The notes beneath the pieces were generated by a model, which was given only the letters and a program-made list of their open reading frames with translations, was not told the origin of the DNA and did no database searches. From the NCBI GenBank assembly GCA_032622095.1, contig CP136064.1, forward strand, positions 182,636,209 through 182,700,208: 64,000 bases of DNA, read 5' to 3'. The stretch's first letter is position 1. Each line of letters begins with the position of its first letter. This document shows positions 26,168-37,192 of this stretch, in pieces. Source of the stretch: Siphonodentalium dalli. Lineage: Eukaryota > Mollusca > Scaphopoda > Gadilida > Siphonodentaliidae. The position numbers and the translations under genes were made by a program.

Positions 26168-27109
26168 GACTGTACACTATTTAGTAAACGATAACACCCC
26201 GATAAAACAAAATCTTCGGAGAATCGGACCTTCGGAGAATCGGATCTTCGGAGTTATGGGCCGTCGGAGAATCGGGCCTTCGGAGTTATAGGTCTTCGGA
26301 GTTATAGGTCTTCGGAGAATCGGCCCTTCGGAGTTATGGGCTTTTGGAGAATCGGATCTTCGGAGTTATGGGCCGTCGGAGAATCGGGTCTTCGGAGTTA
26401 TGGGCCGTCGGAGAATCGGGTCTTCGGAGTTGTGGACCGTCGGAGAATCGGGTCTTCGGAGTTGTGGGCCTTCGTAGTAATAGGTCTTCGGAAAACCGGT
26501 CTGACACCATCCAAAGTCATTGCATTTAATTAATATATGAAAATGGCTCCGTGTGTTGTCAATGTGGATTAATATTTGTAAAAATAACTACTTTGAGGCA
26601 AGATTATTCTAAAATTCTATTTGATCACCCCACCATAGTGTTTCACATCACTTTAAATATACTGCCACAGCATAAATATGCATTGCCCAACATGTATACA
26701 CGCCTCGCAGTGGTTGATATATAACTACTAAATTGACGCCAGTTTACTGCACCAGCATGATTTAGTTTTGTTGTGAATTTCTTCCAGTTGGAAGAAGAGG
26801 GATAACTCTATCGTTGCTACATATTATTTCCAGAATAAAGTCATTAAAATTCATTACATTCACGCAATTCACGCACATTGACTGCTTTTGATAATATTAA
26901 TAACCGGGTTCATGTACACGTAGTTGTAACTTGTAACATATAACATGTATTGCTCTGGAGATGTATTTGATGAGGTTTATTGGCTCCTTACAAAACTATA
27001 TATTTATAAATAAATGTAAGCTTGTTGAATAGGAAGTCTGATCACATTAGCCAGCGATAGTCACAGAGTGTGATAATCTATTCACATAATTGTACGAAAG
27101 CGAATTAGG

Positions 27110-27421
27110 GCCATCCGAAACACCACTTCACCCCAAATACACAACTCGTTATAACGACTTACAAGTCGTTCTAACGACTTCTTAACAACTCGTTATAACG
27201 ACTAGCTTACAAACCCGTCATAACGACTTCCAACAAGATGCAGCTCTTTATAACGAGTTGTTGGAACTTGGAAGTCATTTTAACGACCTGTAGAAATAAA
27301 AACAAGTCGTAGAAAAATTTACAAGTCGTTATAACGACTTGTTTTTATTTCTACAGGTCGTTATAACGACTTCCGACAACTCGTTATAAGGACTTACAAG
27401 TGTGGTGTTTCGGATGGCCCA
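27110..27421. mobile_element. Palindromic-array MITE (GTCGTTATAACGAC type), copy 1
   Basis: Ends GGGCCATCCGAAACACCAC and GTGTTTCGGATGGCCC enclose many iterations of ACAAGTCGTTATAACGACTT, each itself a dyad. Related array at 44.53-44.81 kb shares the flank TACGAAAGCG. Confidence 0.8.
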
Positions 27422-27547
27422 TTGACCCCATTCATTGGCTATATGAACATGCGTTAATATTTATTTGTGAGTTTGACTGAACCTCGCTATTATTGTGAAA
27501 AAGCTGCTATACATCAGGCCATAACTACGATGGCGGCATGGTTTAGG

Positions 27548-28142
27548 GCATGGGGGATATCTTTTAAAATTTATTTCGTGGCAACGAATTAGTAATTCAT
27601 GGCCACGGAGTACTAATATACGTATATTGTTGACAGTGAACGTTCACAAAGAATGCTGTATGTTCATATTGTTGGAGTTAAGGCATATACAGTAGTTTAA
27701 AGAGTGTCACTATTCGTAGTGAATATACAATAATGAAACGCTCTTTATTGACGATTTTCGTACTACACATCCATTTACTCCCCCCCCCCCCCGCGAACTT
27801 ATTATAGTTACTCAGGTCGTTCCATTTGGGTCGGTACAATAACTGCATGTTTTAAAAAACAATCTTCCGTTTTAGGACACCCAGTGATTTCGCACCTCGT
27901 CCCACTTGGGATGAGTGCATAACTTTAAGGACATATATATCAAATTGCTCAATATTGTCAGGCGCCCAGTTAAAATGCTGATTCGTGGCCCACGAATGAT
28001 CATTTCGTTTCTTCGTGGCGGCGAATTAGTTTATTTCGTGGCCACGAATTAGTATTTCGTGACCACACACGGATAAGTTATTTCGTGGCCACAAATTAGT
28101 ATTTCGTGGCCACAAACGAAATAAATAAAAAATACCATATCC
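27548..28142. mobile_element. MITE with TTTCGTGGCCACGAA dyads
   Basis: GGGGATATCTTTTAAAATTT at the left pairs roughly with the right end AAAAAATACCATATCC. Subterminal blocks at 27573-27612 and 27985-28125 hold at least six copies of TTTCGTGGCCACGAATTAG-like dyads. No coding region. Confidence 0.6.
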
Positions 28143-29330
28143 GAAATCAGCCACGGTACATATCAGAACTCATGTTGGCTTTTTAAAATTATTTGATGAA
28201 GACAACTAAATAAATAATTCAATTGAGGTTACAAATGACATAATTTTTCTTACTGATGGTTCTATTATTCTGTCTATTTCAGGTTCATTTCTGACAATTC
28301 CACTAGAAGACAAAGAGGAATATGATCCATTGGACGGATTGTGATAGTTTTCCCTCCTTCCTTTATAGGTGACACAAGAGTATACGTCTCTATGGAAAAA
28401 GAATTGGCGCAAATAAAAAAAAAAAAGGAATTAGCGCAAATTAAAAAAAACCACTAATTAATTCCAATGGTCCAACACCCACGTAAAGGTACCCGGAATA
28501 CACGAATCTGTATAAATTTAGGCCACTTTGATTTCTTGTATGAACTTACATCACACTGTCCAATCGGCTCGCGAATACCAGTGTGAACGTCAGAATACCA
28601 GTGTTGTACTGGAGAATACCAGTGTTTTTAAGCGATATGATGGTACCATAATTAGAACTGGACGGCTAAATAACATGACAAAAGACAATGGAAAGGTATG
28701 AGCGATCCATTTTACATTTACCCAGTGGAGAGGTCACCTGGTGATGTTCAGTTCGACTCTTGCGATCTGGCCTTTGTTTAAAGCAGAAAAATAGGGTCTA
28801 CAAACTCGTAGGGTGGAGGTAAAAGTTTGCCCTAATCGGTATTCTAGTGCGTTTTGTTTAATTCCTGAGCATAACTTGCGGATTTTTTTTATAAAATTCC
28901 GACAGCCGAATATATTGTAAAAAACGTGCACATCGAAATCACTGGCGTGTATTAGTTGGAAATACACGAAAATAAATCGAAACGAGCGACGGTGATCACA
29001 GAAAATGGCACGGCGAACTACCAGTGCATGCCAACGAGGGCTACCAGTGCCAAATTTTCTGTATATGGTAAGTTATTATCGGGTATATGTCGATAAACGA
29101 TTCACACAGAGCACCGGGCACCCGAAATGCCTCACCATTCCCAAAATAACGACAAAATTGATCTAGAAGGGTAAATATGTGGATCTATAATAGGAAAGTA
29201 CGAAACTTCAACTATATACGTCGATACTCAAAGTTAGTTTAAAATATAGAACAAATTTCATGATGTCCAGGTCCAGAATATGGCGTTTTTTGTAGAATTG
29301 TTCTTAAAAACTATGGGCCGGATACTTCAG

Positions 29331-29702
29331 TTTAAAGACATATTGTGTACTTATTCGGGTGAAACTGATAAGTTAGCATTAATGTGCGATGCCAACTGGA
29401 GGGATGTAGCATTCTACTAACATAACCGAAACTTCAAGCAAATCAACCGTACCGCTCCATAGAAAACATTGTCAGAACTACGCTAAATTGTAAATATTTA
29501 CTACTCGATTCGGGACGCATCTATCGGCGATAAACTAACGAAAATGATTTCGTCGTCGACAGTCACTGCATTTAATTAATATATAAGAATGACGATATGT
29601 GTTGTCAATATACATATAATATTTGTAAACATAACTACTTTGAACAAGATTGTTCTCCATTTCTATTTTATCACCCTACCGGAGTGTTTCATATCACTTT
29701 AA
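29331..29702 (+). repeat. Interspersed repeat (TTAAAGACAT...TCACTTTAA), intact copy 2
   Basis: Full-length copy without the foldback insertion, nested inside the 2.74 kb transposon. It provides the empty-site reference for the copy at 25.0-26.7 kb. Confidence 0.75.
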
Positions 29703-29895
29703 ATGCAATTTTCCGAACTTGTACAGTAGCTGAACAATTACATTATAAATGCCAAAATCTGTTTGGCCTAATGGCCGGTGAGTGGCGAATAAATCAATTG
29801 CTTTAAATATAATCCGTGGGGATTGGTTGTGACATCTATCAGTTATGTTGCCTTGTTTATATGTTTATATTGTTTATAAGCAAGTTGATTTTTTC

Positions 29896-30372
29896 TCAAA
29901 AAATTGAATTTAGGGAAAACCACCGAACTGTCTCAATATATACACGGAATGAAATGTTCTCCATCGGGAATTTTCCTTTAGCAATCAGATCGAAAAAAGT
30001 TTTTATGTCTTTCAAGTATCCAGTTCCTTTTAAGGCGGTTGTTGCTTTAGCTGGTATTGAATATCCATCGTGCCTTCCTTGTTGAAAAAGCACTCTCCTT
30101 GCTGGGATGATCCCGCGGTTATAGATCGCTCTCTTAATGGGCGCCCATGAAAGTTGCTTGCTCAGCACACCTGACTGTGACCCCGGTGTTACTGGCCCAG
30201 CCACATCTGGCTCCGCATTTTCACTATCGTGTCCGTTTCCGCTGTCACGTATTTTTTCTTCAAATTTTCCTCTTGTCCCATTGATTGCCATGCATGCATA
30301 CATACGGTAACGCCTTAAAATCGACGAAGAACTCAACATATAGGCAAAGATATGCATGCCCCAGAATATCAA
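29896..30372 (-). CDS. Uncharacterised ORF inside the 2.74 kb transposon
   Basis: 158 codons on the minus strand, in the interior between the long terminal repeats. The N-terminal 28 residues may be artefact; a Met at about residue 28 (MAINGTRGKFEEKI) is a more natural start. The middle is acidic and Gly/Pro-rich, the end (ISFRVYIETVRWFSL) looks folded and stops abruptly, as if the next exon or the rest of a protein had been lost. I do not recognise it; it is the only candidate for an element-encoded protein here. Confidence 0.35.
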   Translation of the reverse strand: MIFWGMHIFAYMLSSSSILRRYRMYACMAINGTRGKFEEKIRDSGNGHDSENAEPDVAGPVTPGSQSGVLSKQLSWAPIKRAIYNRGIIPARRVLFQQGRHDGYSIPAKATTALKGTGYLKDIKTFFDLIAKGKFPMENISFRVYIETVRWFSLNSIF

Positions 30373-31293
30373 TTACTTTCTAAATTTTGGGAACAAGTCT
30401 ACCCCATATATGCAACATTTGCTGAGATAATTAGAAATATCATTACATTAGAATTAGAACGTCTTCCCTGTTTAATGATAGACTTATTTGCAAATGTTAA
30501 ACATTAGTTTAAACTAACTGTTTGAATCCAATTGATATGGAACTAACTCAGTGCCAATACCGAATAAAGGGAAATTTAAACTCTTCTCAACTAAATTGTT
30601 ACTTTATGTTCCACCAATGTTGAGTATCGCCGTACTTAAAATTTCGAACTTTCATATCTTAGACGCACACATGTACCATTCTAGATCGATTGTGCCCAAA
30701 TTTGATGAGGGGATGAGACATTCCTATAGCGTAAACCGAATCTAAAACGTCCCCCGACATATACCCGATATAACTTACCATATAAAGAAAATTTGGCACT
30801 GGTAGCAGTCGTTGGCATGCACTGGTAGTTCCGCCGTGCCATTTTCTGTGATCACCGCCCCTCGTTTCGATTTATTTTCGTGTATTTCCAACTAATACAC
30901 GCCAGTGATTTCGATGTGCACGTTTTGCCAATAGATTTCGCTGTAGAGATTTTATAAAACATTCCGCAAGTTATGCTCAGGAATCAAACAAAATGCACTA
31001 GAATACCGATTAGGGCAAAATGTGACATCCACCCTATGAGTTGGTACACCCTATTTTTCTGCTTTAAACGAAGGCCAGATCGCCCAGAGTCGAACTGAAC
31101 ATCACCAGGTGACCCCTCCACTGGGTAAATACAAAATTGATCGTATATACCTTTCCATTGTCTTTTGTTTTGTTATTTAGTCGTCAAGTTCTGTACCATC
31201 ATATCGCTTTAAAACACTGGTGTTCTCCTGTACAGCACTGGTATTCTGACGTTCACACTGGTATTCCGCGAGCCGATTGGACAGTGTGTACAT

Positions 31294-33436
31294 GTGAGAC
31301 CCCATCCCACCAAAGCTATTAATTCACATGGATTTTCCACACTATCAGATATGACTTAAACATTCTTATAGAAAAGCCTGTCCTGCTCTCCTTTTTGTGT
31401 CGTTCTGTGTACAAGTGCGACTCTTGTTCTATCTTTACGCGGTGATACTCGTACCATTTTTCGACACACGCAATAACACATGTACCCTGGTGTCGTTTTA
31501 TGTACATCTGCTTCTGAGGTGATGTGTCCAAATTTTCCAAATTACGGCATTTGCCAGAACATTAAAGCAAAGTGCTACAAGTAATGTTTTTGTTTGTTTG
31601 TGGTTTATACCAAGAAAATAAATATAAGACAACTTGAGTGCCGCCATTGCTGTTGCAGATTATATTTAGTGAGGAAGTACGCAGCACATCGCAACTGATC
31701 ATTAGCAACGCTAACTGTAATAGTAACACGGTGAGGAATCAAGTGGTTTCGAGGTTTGTGAGTACCACGCATTCAAAATTTGCAAACGCACAAAACATAA
31801 TATACGAGGAACTGACATAAAACTTAGCAGTTTGACTGTTACGAGCATATGCTAGTTTATTTTTTAAACAAGTTGATACCTTATTTGTTCGGAAATACCT
31901 AGTGGTTTTCTATAACATTCTGACCAAAGTTGCCAGTCAGAGGTGCGTGTAATCCTTCGACTGACAACTTTTGTTTGAATGTTAGAGTAAACAAATATGA
32001 ATTTGGACATAACTGAGGTATCAGTTTGTTTGAAAAAAATAGTATATCATCTGCTCGTAGCTGTCAAAATAATATAATATGTCATATCTTAGTTTATTAC
32101 CCATTTTCCTCGCGTCTGGTCGCGTTTTAGATCGCCTCGGCCATTTTGAATGCGTGATACTCATCAACTCGTAGCCACGTGATGCCCTACCGTGAATAAG
32201 TTATTGTTCGTTGCTGAAAACGCACACATTGGCGTCTGTTACAGTATATTGTTTATCAACATTGAATTCAACATGCAGAATCTCGCCTCTTGAGGATTAT
32301 TGATAATGAAAATAAGAACAAATGGTATGATTACAGCTGTTTCGTAGCTTTAATTAATGTTTTACCACTGAAACGATACAGGCATTGGAGTGAAGAGATA
32401 GACCATCTCTCACTATTGATAAACTTTTAGAACTGTGTGTCGCCGTCGGCGTACTGTGTGCATCCGCGTGATGGGTATCCCGCCTATACTTGTGTAGTTC
32501 TTGTTCGCTCTATAAGTGCCCATTTTGTTCTACATGTAGGTCATCTAATGTAATTTATGTCATGATATTTTATGAACTTGTTAATCGAAATATTGATTCA
32601 TTGTTTGAAATTAAATATTTTCTTTCCATGTTTTATCAAACTCGTTATTTGATTTAGAACGGTCATTTCAACGGGAAACAAGTGGGAGTGTTGCCGTGGT
32701 TAGTTGTTGGTTAATTTGGGTTTTACGTCGAGTGATATTGGAAGTCATGCGACTTATGGCTATATCGTTGCACTGCAGGCTGGGTGCTGATGACTGTATT
32801 GATTGCGCGTAGAATTCAACATAATTTGAACTAAAACCGAAATTCCAGTTGGATGAGAGATGTACAACAATTTGAAACATTTACATTGGACATAGATCCA
32901 ATATAATTGAATGCATACGTGATGAAACATGCATCGGATTCCCGAACACACGCAGCTGCATAGTATAACCGTTTTTTATACTGAAACAAGGCGGATCTTC
33001 TAACGTAATTTTCCGTTTCTTCTAATTTGTCAAATTACTAAATATTAATTGCTAAAGCCGAAAACTTTACACTTGATATGTTATTTCAGTTATCATATTA
33101 ACAACTGGATACGTGATTTTTAGAATGAATGTGTTACTTATATACTGTACATGTAATATGAATCTAAAATGCGTATTGGAAATATCTCATGTATATATAG
33201 TGCATGCATACTATTTGTTTTGCGTATGTTCCACCGTCAATGGTGACTTTACGTAATGGACAATAGAACAAAGGTTTTGTCACTATACTGTGACTTGCTA
33301 GTAACTATATGGCAGGTAAAACAATATGGCTGAATCAATCAAACGACCATAAGATAAAATATACATTGTTTTCTGACGATAATCTAGATTCAATATGACT
33401 AGAGCTTTTTGAAATTTTGCGAAAACCCTGCGTCAA
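31294..33436. other. No gene recognised
   Basis: AT-rich single-copy-looking sequence. ORFs are below 80 codons and have no family resemblance. Nothing else supported. Confidence 0.4.
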
Positions 33437-33507
33437 TGCATTCTCCTATATATGAGAGTCTCCCTATGGGAGAATCACATATATAAGAGAATACACTGGA
33501 ACATGGT
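33437..33507. repeat. Small foldback repeat, copy 3
   Basis: TGCATTCTCCTATATATGAG mirrors CATATATAAGAGAATACA around TCTCCCTATGGGAGA. Same family as 12028-12094 and 12123-12191. Confidence 0.7.
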
Positions 33508-33664
33508 ACTTAATGCTGCACCAGCGCCAAACCTACATTACGATAATATCACTATGTTGTCAGTTTTAGAAGTGCATGGGGTAGTATTATCAGTAGTTGT
33601 AGTTGTTCATTATGCGAAAGGTGTCTAATGTCATGAGCTATGAAATTACGCCATCGACTACCTC

Positions 33665-34195
33665 ATGTCAGCAACTGAGTTGCATAGTGCAGGAATCAGG
33701 AGTACCTCCCTTTGCATGGAACATCAGTTCACGACAAGCTCAATGGGATTAGCACCAGCTTCGCCACTGCTTGGACAACTGATAACGCTCCGATGTGCAA
33801 TGCATCTTCCGACTAAGACACCGATGGGTATAAGTGTTACAATATATAATACATATTACGGAAGAGTAGATCGAGGAATTCTAATTTCAAACTTCAGGCG
33901 TTTTCAGCTACCCAGTCACCACATTGACTCCATCCGTCCATCGCGAAGACATGTTTATATAAAGACGACTATGGTACATCTTTATCGATATGCGAGAACG
34001 TCTGGCGAACACATAATTTTTTATGTTTGCATCATCTGTCCGTTTTTACAAACAACTGCTGTCCACGATTTGCCAGAATTGCCCATTCTGGCGATAAGCG
34101 TATATATAGGCCTATTTGTTGTACACATTATTGCCAACAGTTTTCAACACCCCGATCCCCCAAAAGCCTATAATTATCAACAAAGGGGCGTTTAG
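33665..34195 (+). CDS. Unrecognised 176-codon ORF upstream of the 479-codon gene
   Basis: Open frame longer than expected by chance for this base composition, but without a recognisable domain; one hydrophobic stretch near residues 118-132 and another near 143-160. A second overlapping frame (34116-34418) is also open. It may be 5' untranslated or promoter sequence of the next gene, or a chance ORF. Confidence 0.2.
   Translation: MSATELHSAGIRSTSLCMEHQFTTSSMGLAPASPLLGQLITLRCAMHLPTKTPMGISVTIYNTYYGRVDRGILISNFRRFQLPSHHIDSIRPSRRHVYIKTTMVHLYRYARTSGEHIIFYVCIICPFLQTTAVHDLPELPILAISVYIGLFVVHIIANSFQHPDPPKAYNYQQRGV
34100..34108 (+). promoter_or_regulatory. TATA-like sequence upstream of the 479-aa ORF
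   Basis: TATATATAG about 330 bp before the start codon. Only a motif match; in AT-rich DNA this is weak. Confidence 0.2.
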
Positions 34196-34437
34196 TTCAT
34201 GTCACAATGTTGGCACAACTACCACGTCCTTGTTTTTATCCACGAAAGATTACACAGTAATTAATGCACGTTGTCCGGTTATCCATGTATGCACCCGTGG
34301 ACGTCTTTTAGTGCGTACTTCTACACAGACAGGAACGTCGCTGACCATCATGACGCCGGATGCCATCGTGGCAACAATGACGTCGTGGACAATAGCTGAG
34401 TTAAAAGTGAATCAATAGTAGTGCTCATAATATCAAA

Positions 34438-35877
34438 ATGGGTTGTATTTTATCGAAACAAATAAATTCTGATGCAGTTCTTGAATCCGGAAAAGTTGGA
34501 TCAGTAGTAAGTGGGGGAAAGGAAATGGAGGAATTGTCAACGGCCCCCAACATGAACGCAAGAGAAGTGAACAAATGTCTCGAGGGCGACACAATGACAA
34601 CTCCGCAACTACCTGAGAAGGTTAGTGGAAAAGTAAGTAACCCTGATGATGATGATTTTTCAATCGGCTCAAACGCCCCACACAATATTTCCAACGAACG
34701 AAGGCTATCAATTCAAACGGATAAAGGAGAATTCCCGCTCTTTGACACAAAGAGTCCCGCAAGTGGGCACAGGAAGAGCCATATATGTAGCATTATTGAG
34801 CAAAATGCAAACCAGAAACCAGTTGAGTGTGATCGAATTTCGACCGAAAAATCATCCGGAGGCAGGCGCGTTTTGCCACACACGAACACTGTGCCTATAA
34901 ATGATAAAATTGTGTCGGCCAGTATCGGAAGCAAAGACGAAAGTGACTATGCCGCTCAGTTTGTTGATGCGTGGTCGACGGACACAGAAAAAGTAAAAGC
35001 GGAGAAATCTGTTTCTGCTTGGAAAAGTACAGCTAAGAAAAATCTTATGCAAATTCGAAATACTGCTGTTTCTGGGGCTATCGAATCTCCGGCACCGCAA
35101 GTTGCACCACCAATGACTTCTAGTGGGTGGAGTAGCATCAAGACAAGAACTCAACTGTTGAAAATGGCATCTAAGAGAGAGTCTGAAAGCGAATCAACCA
35201 CACATGATGAACGGAGGGCTAGTATACTAGAACGTGTGGCTAACACAAAATCGGCTGCTATTGACAGTGTTCAAGATAAAGATGATATATCGACAGATAA
35301 CGTCCATGTAGACGAGGAGGGGTGTGTGAGCACGACACGAAGTCATGACTCTTCATCGGCCAATAATAGGCTTGGACCTTCTTTGGTTGACGGCAGAACT
35401 GGACCTGGCTGGAAACGCCTGTCAAATATGAGTGCAAGGCATATGAGAGTCGCAGCAGCCGCAGAAGATAACGCCAAGATTGACGGTATAAACGCTAGCG
35501 GTGGCATGTCCTTCTTGCAAAAGGTGAAAGCAGCAAATACAAACGAATCGCCTGTATCTAGTCATATCGAGAGCAAAGACAATTCATCGAACGTTACAGA
35601 GGCGCGAGTAACTGGTACATCTGTTTCTTCCGTGCTTCCGGCTCATGTCTCAACCCCAACAGCAAAATCGTCTGCTTGGAAAACTATGAAAAGCGCGAAT
35701 TTGAGCAAAATTACGGCCGCGTCGAGACCTGAAACCAATTGGCCTGGACGACATCAGAGCGTAAGCCCTGGCATTCAAACATCTGATTCTGTGAAACGTC
35801 AACCGCAGCAGAGTGAGGAATCCAAAAACTCGTCTTATGCCGACGAATACTTAGGTCAATGGATGGATCTTGGTTAG
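34438..35877 (+). CDS. Single-exon 479-aa protein, probably acylated, with repeated Trp motifs
   Basis: ATG in good context (AAAATGG) with an in-frame TGA at 34408-34410, so the start is well supported; stop TAG at 35875. The N-terminus MGCILSKQ fits N-myristoylation at Gly2 with palmitoylation at Cys3, as in membrane-tethered kinases and adaptors. The rest is Ser/Thr-rich and probably disordered. Two kinds of internal repeat stand out. Four short segments centre on Trp: SAWKSTAKKNLMQIRN (193-208), SGWSSIKTRTQLLKMA (229-244), PGWKRLSNMSARHMRV (323-338) and SAWKTMKSANLSKITA (412-427). Two others share Tyr-Ala-x2-aromatic-aliphatic-x2-Trp: YAAQFVDAW (171-179) and YADEYLGQW (467-475, almost the C-terminus). 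I do not recognise the family. A membrane-attached scaffold binding a repeated partner would fit, by inference. Confidence 0.7.
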   Translation: MGCILSKQINSDAVLESGKVGSVVSGGKEMEELSTAPNMNAREVNKCLEGDTMTTPQLPEKVSGKVSNPDDDDFSIGSNAPHNISNERRLSIQTDKGEFPLFDTKSPASGHRKSHICSIIEQNANQKPVECDRISTEKSSGGRRVLPHTNTVPINDKIVSASIGSKDESDYAAQFVDAWSTDTEKVKAEKSVSAWKSTAKKNLMQIRNTAVSGAIESPAPQVAPPMTSSGWSSIKTRTQLLKMASKRESESESTTHDERRASILERVANTKSAAIDSVQDKDDISTDNVHVDEEGCVSTTRSHDSSSANNRLGPSLVDGRTGPGWKRLSNMSARHMRVAAAAEDNAKIDGINASGGMSFLQKVKAANTNESPVSSHIESKDNSSNVTEARVTGTSVSSVLPAHVSTPTAKSSAWKTMKSANLSKITAASRPETNWPGRHQSVSPGIQTSDSVKRQPQQSEESKNSSYADEYLGQWMDLG

Positions 35878-36079
35878 GTGTTTCACGCGGCGAGTCTTCT
35901 GTTGGTACTCGCAGTGACGATTGCCGCTCTTTCGTCACACGACTTCAATGTCACGTATCCACTGTGCTATTCTAAAAGTGAATAGCAGCGACGTTTACGT
36001 GGTTCTGTTCAGAACTGTGACTCAAGAATTACTGACTCAGCCCGAGGGCATCAGTTGGTCCATGATGGTGGTTTCATAG

Positions 36080-36480
36080 ATTCATCAGGCCCTGGTTCCG
36101 TGGTTTCAGTGCTACAGGCCAAAGTTTTGGAGTAGCATTTCCGTATATGGAGCTTTTGAATTTTTCGTGACTTCCATATTAAGTAAAACCACGGAACCGG
36201 ACCTGGTGGATCAAAAATGGCCGCGAGTTAGTAATAGGGCATATTGGATCCATCCAGCCCCAATTCCGCAGTTTAAATGCTACATGTCAAAGTTCTAGTG
36301 TAGCATTCGTTATATGGAGTATTGCATATTCATGAATTCCATATATGAAATGGAATGGATTTCATGAATATTCAAAAGCTCCATATATGGAATTCATTAT
36401 ATTCAAAAGCGACATATATGGAATGCTACTCCAGAAGTTTGACATGTAGCACCGAATGCGCGGAACGGGGCTGGGTGGAG
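36080..36480. mobile_element. Inverted-repeat element with CATATATGGA dyads
   Basis: Left phrase TTGGATCCATCCAGCCCCAA pairs with the right phrase GGGCTGGGTGGAGCCAATAT at 36462-36482; inner phrases GCTACATGTCAAAG and TTTGACATGTAGC also pair. A related half-unit (CAGGCCCTGGTTCCGTGGTT) begins at 36089. The core has repeated CATATATGGAAT. Confidence 0.6.
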
Positions 36481-37192
36481 CCAATATGTTAGCGAGTCAG
36501 TGATTTCGCCTATACTAATAACGTATGAAATACATAAAATGTACACAGACGACATGCATACCATACACACGGAACATCAACTTGTTTCTCATGATGTGGT
36601 CTCTTAATCCTTATACTTTTGGTCTGGGTTTGTAACAGAACTCTCCATATGGCATGTGTGTCTGTGTCTGTATCACGATTTGTGATAAATCCAACAACAA
36701 TATTCGACAATTTTAACCAAAATTTGGTTAATGTCTTTTAATCATGAAATTCGTGGATGAACAACAATCCTTTTCGAATTTTATTTCTGGAGTTATTCAT
36801 CTTAGATTGTTTTCCGGGTGTCCATTTTGTAACGTAAGCGCAATAACTCAAATTAACGTTATCAATCAGTATCAAATGTTTAAAAAAAATATATGATTTA
36901 TGACTTATTCTGAAGCAAGAAACATGGTCCGATTTTGACTAACTTGAGTAACTTAAACTATCTTCCTAGCAAACACATGTTTCATTATACTATACAACAA
37001 CTTGATCGCAGCATATTAAATGCATGCGTATTGATTGGAATATAATTATGTTGAGTTGGAGACATGGGAAGATCAGCACATGGACGAGGAAATGGGGTCC
37101 GCGGGAATTGGGGGAGAGTCGATCTGGGTGGGTGGGTTTGTCCACCTTGAAATTTCCCACTGTAGCCCCTCCACTTGAACCTGACCAAGTTA

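Larger units (their letters stand above)
25260..26506. mobile_element. Foldback element with minisatellite arms (1247 bp)
   Basis: The left arm (25260-25530) is a tandem array of 'cataactccgaag' and 'ccgattctccgaag' units. The right arm (26170-26506) is the same array in reverse ('ttcggagaatcgg', 'ttcggagttatggg'). The element is flanked by an exact CCATCCAAAG repeat (25250-25259 and 26507-26516), and an empty site is available at 29.5 kb. Such architecture with 9-10 bp duplications resembles Foldback/Galileo-type (Mutator-related) elements. Small ORFs inside (e.g. 25132-25503) are translations of the array. Confidence 0.8.
25023..26655 (+). repeat. Interspersed repeat (TTAAAGACAT...TCACTTTAA), interrupted copy 1
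   Basis: 25023-25259 plus 26517-26655 together align with the uninterrupted copy at 29331-29702; the intervening 1.25 kb is the foldback element at 25260-26506. A shorter relative lies at 63520-63673. Confidence 0.75.
28552..31288. mobile_element. 2.74 kb transposon with about 540-bp terminal inverted repeats
   Basis: Left arm 28552-29095 and right arm 30755-31288 are mirror images along their length, broken by small indels. Tips CACACTGTCCAATCGG and CCGATTGGACAGTGTG are flanked by exact TACAT (28547-28551 and 31289-31293). Subterminal motif ACCAGTG occurs five times per arm, three as AATACCAGTGT near the tip and two near the inner edge. CAC-beginning tips and a 5-bp duplication are shared with Transib-type elements, but the interior shows no transposase I recognise. 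Confidence 0.8.

Noticed and set aside
25132-26533. Repetitive ORFs of the 'GLRSYGPSENR' type
   Set aside because: In-frame translation of the 'ttcggagttatggg' minisatellite; the unit lengths are not kept as multiples of three.
27143-27405. Possible CRISPR-like repeat array
   Set aside because: Units are contiguous palindromes without unique spacers, in an animal genome.
35711-35938. Reverse ORF over the end of the 479-codon gene
   Set aside because: Antisense shadow of a well-supported frame.
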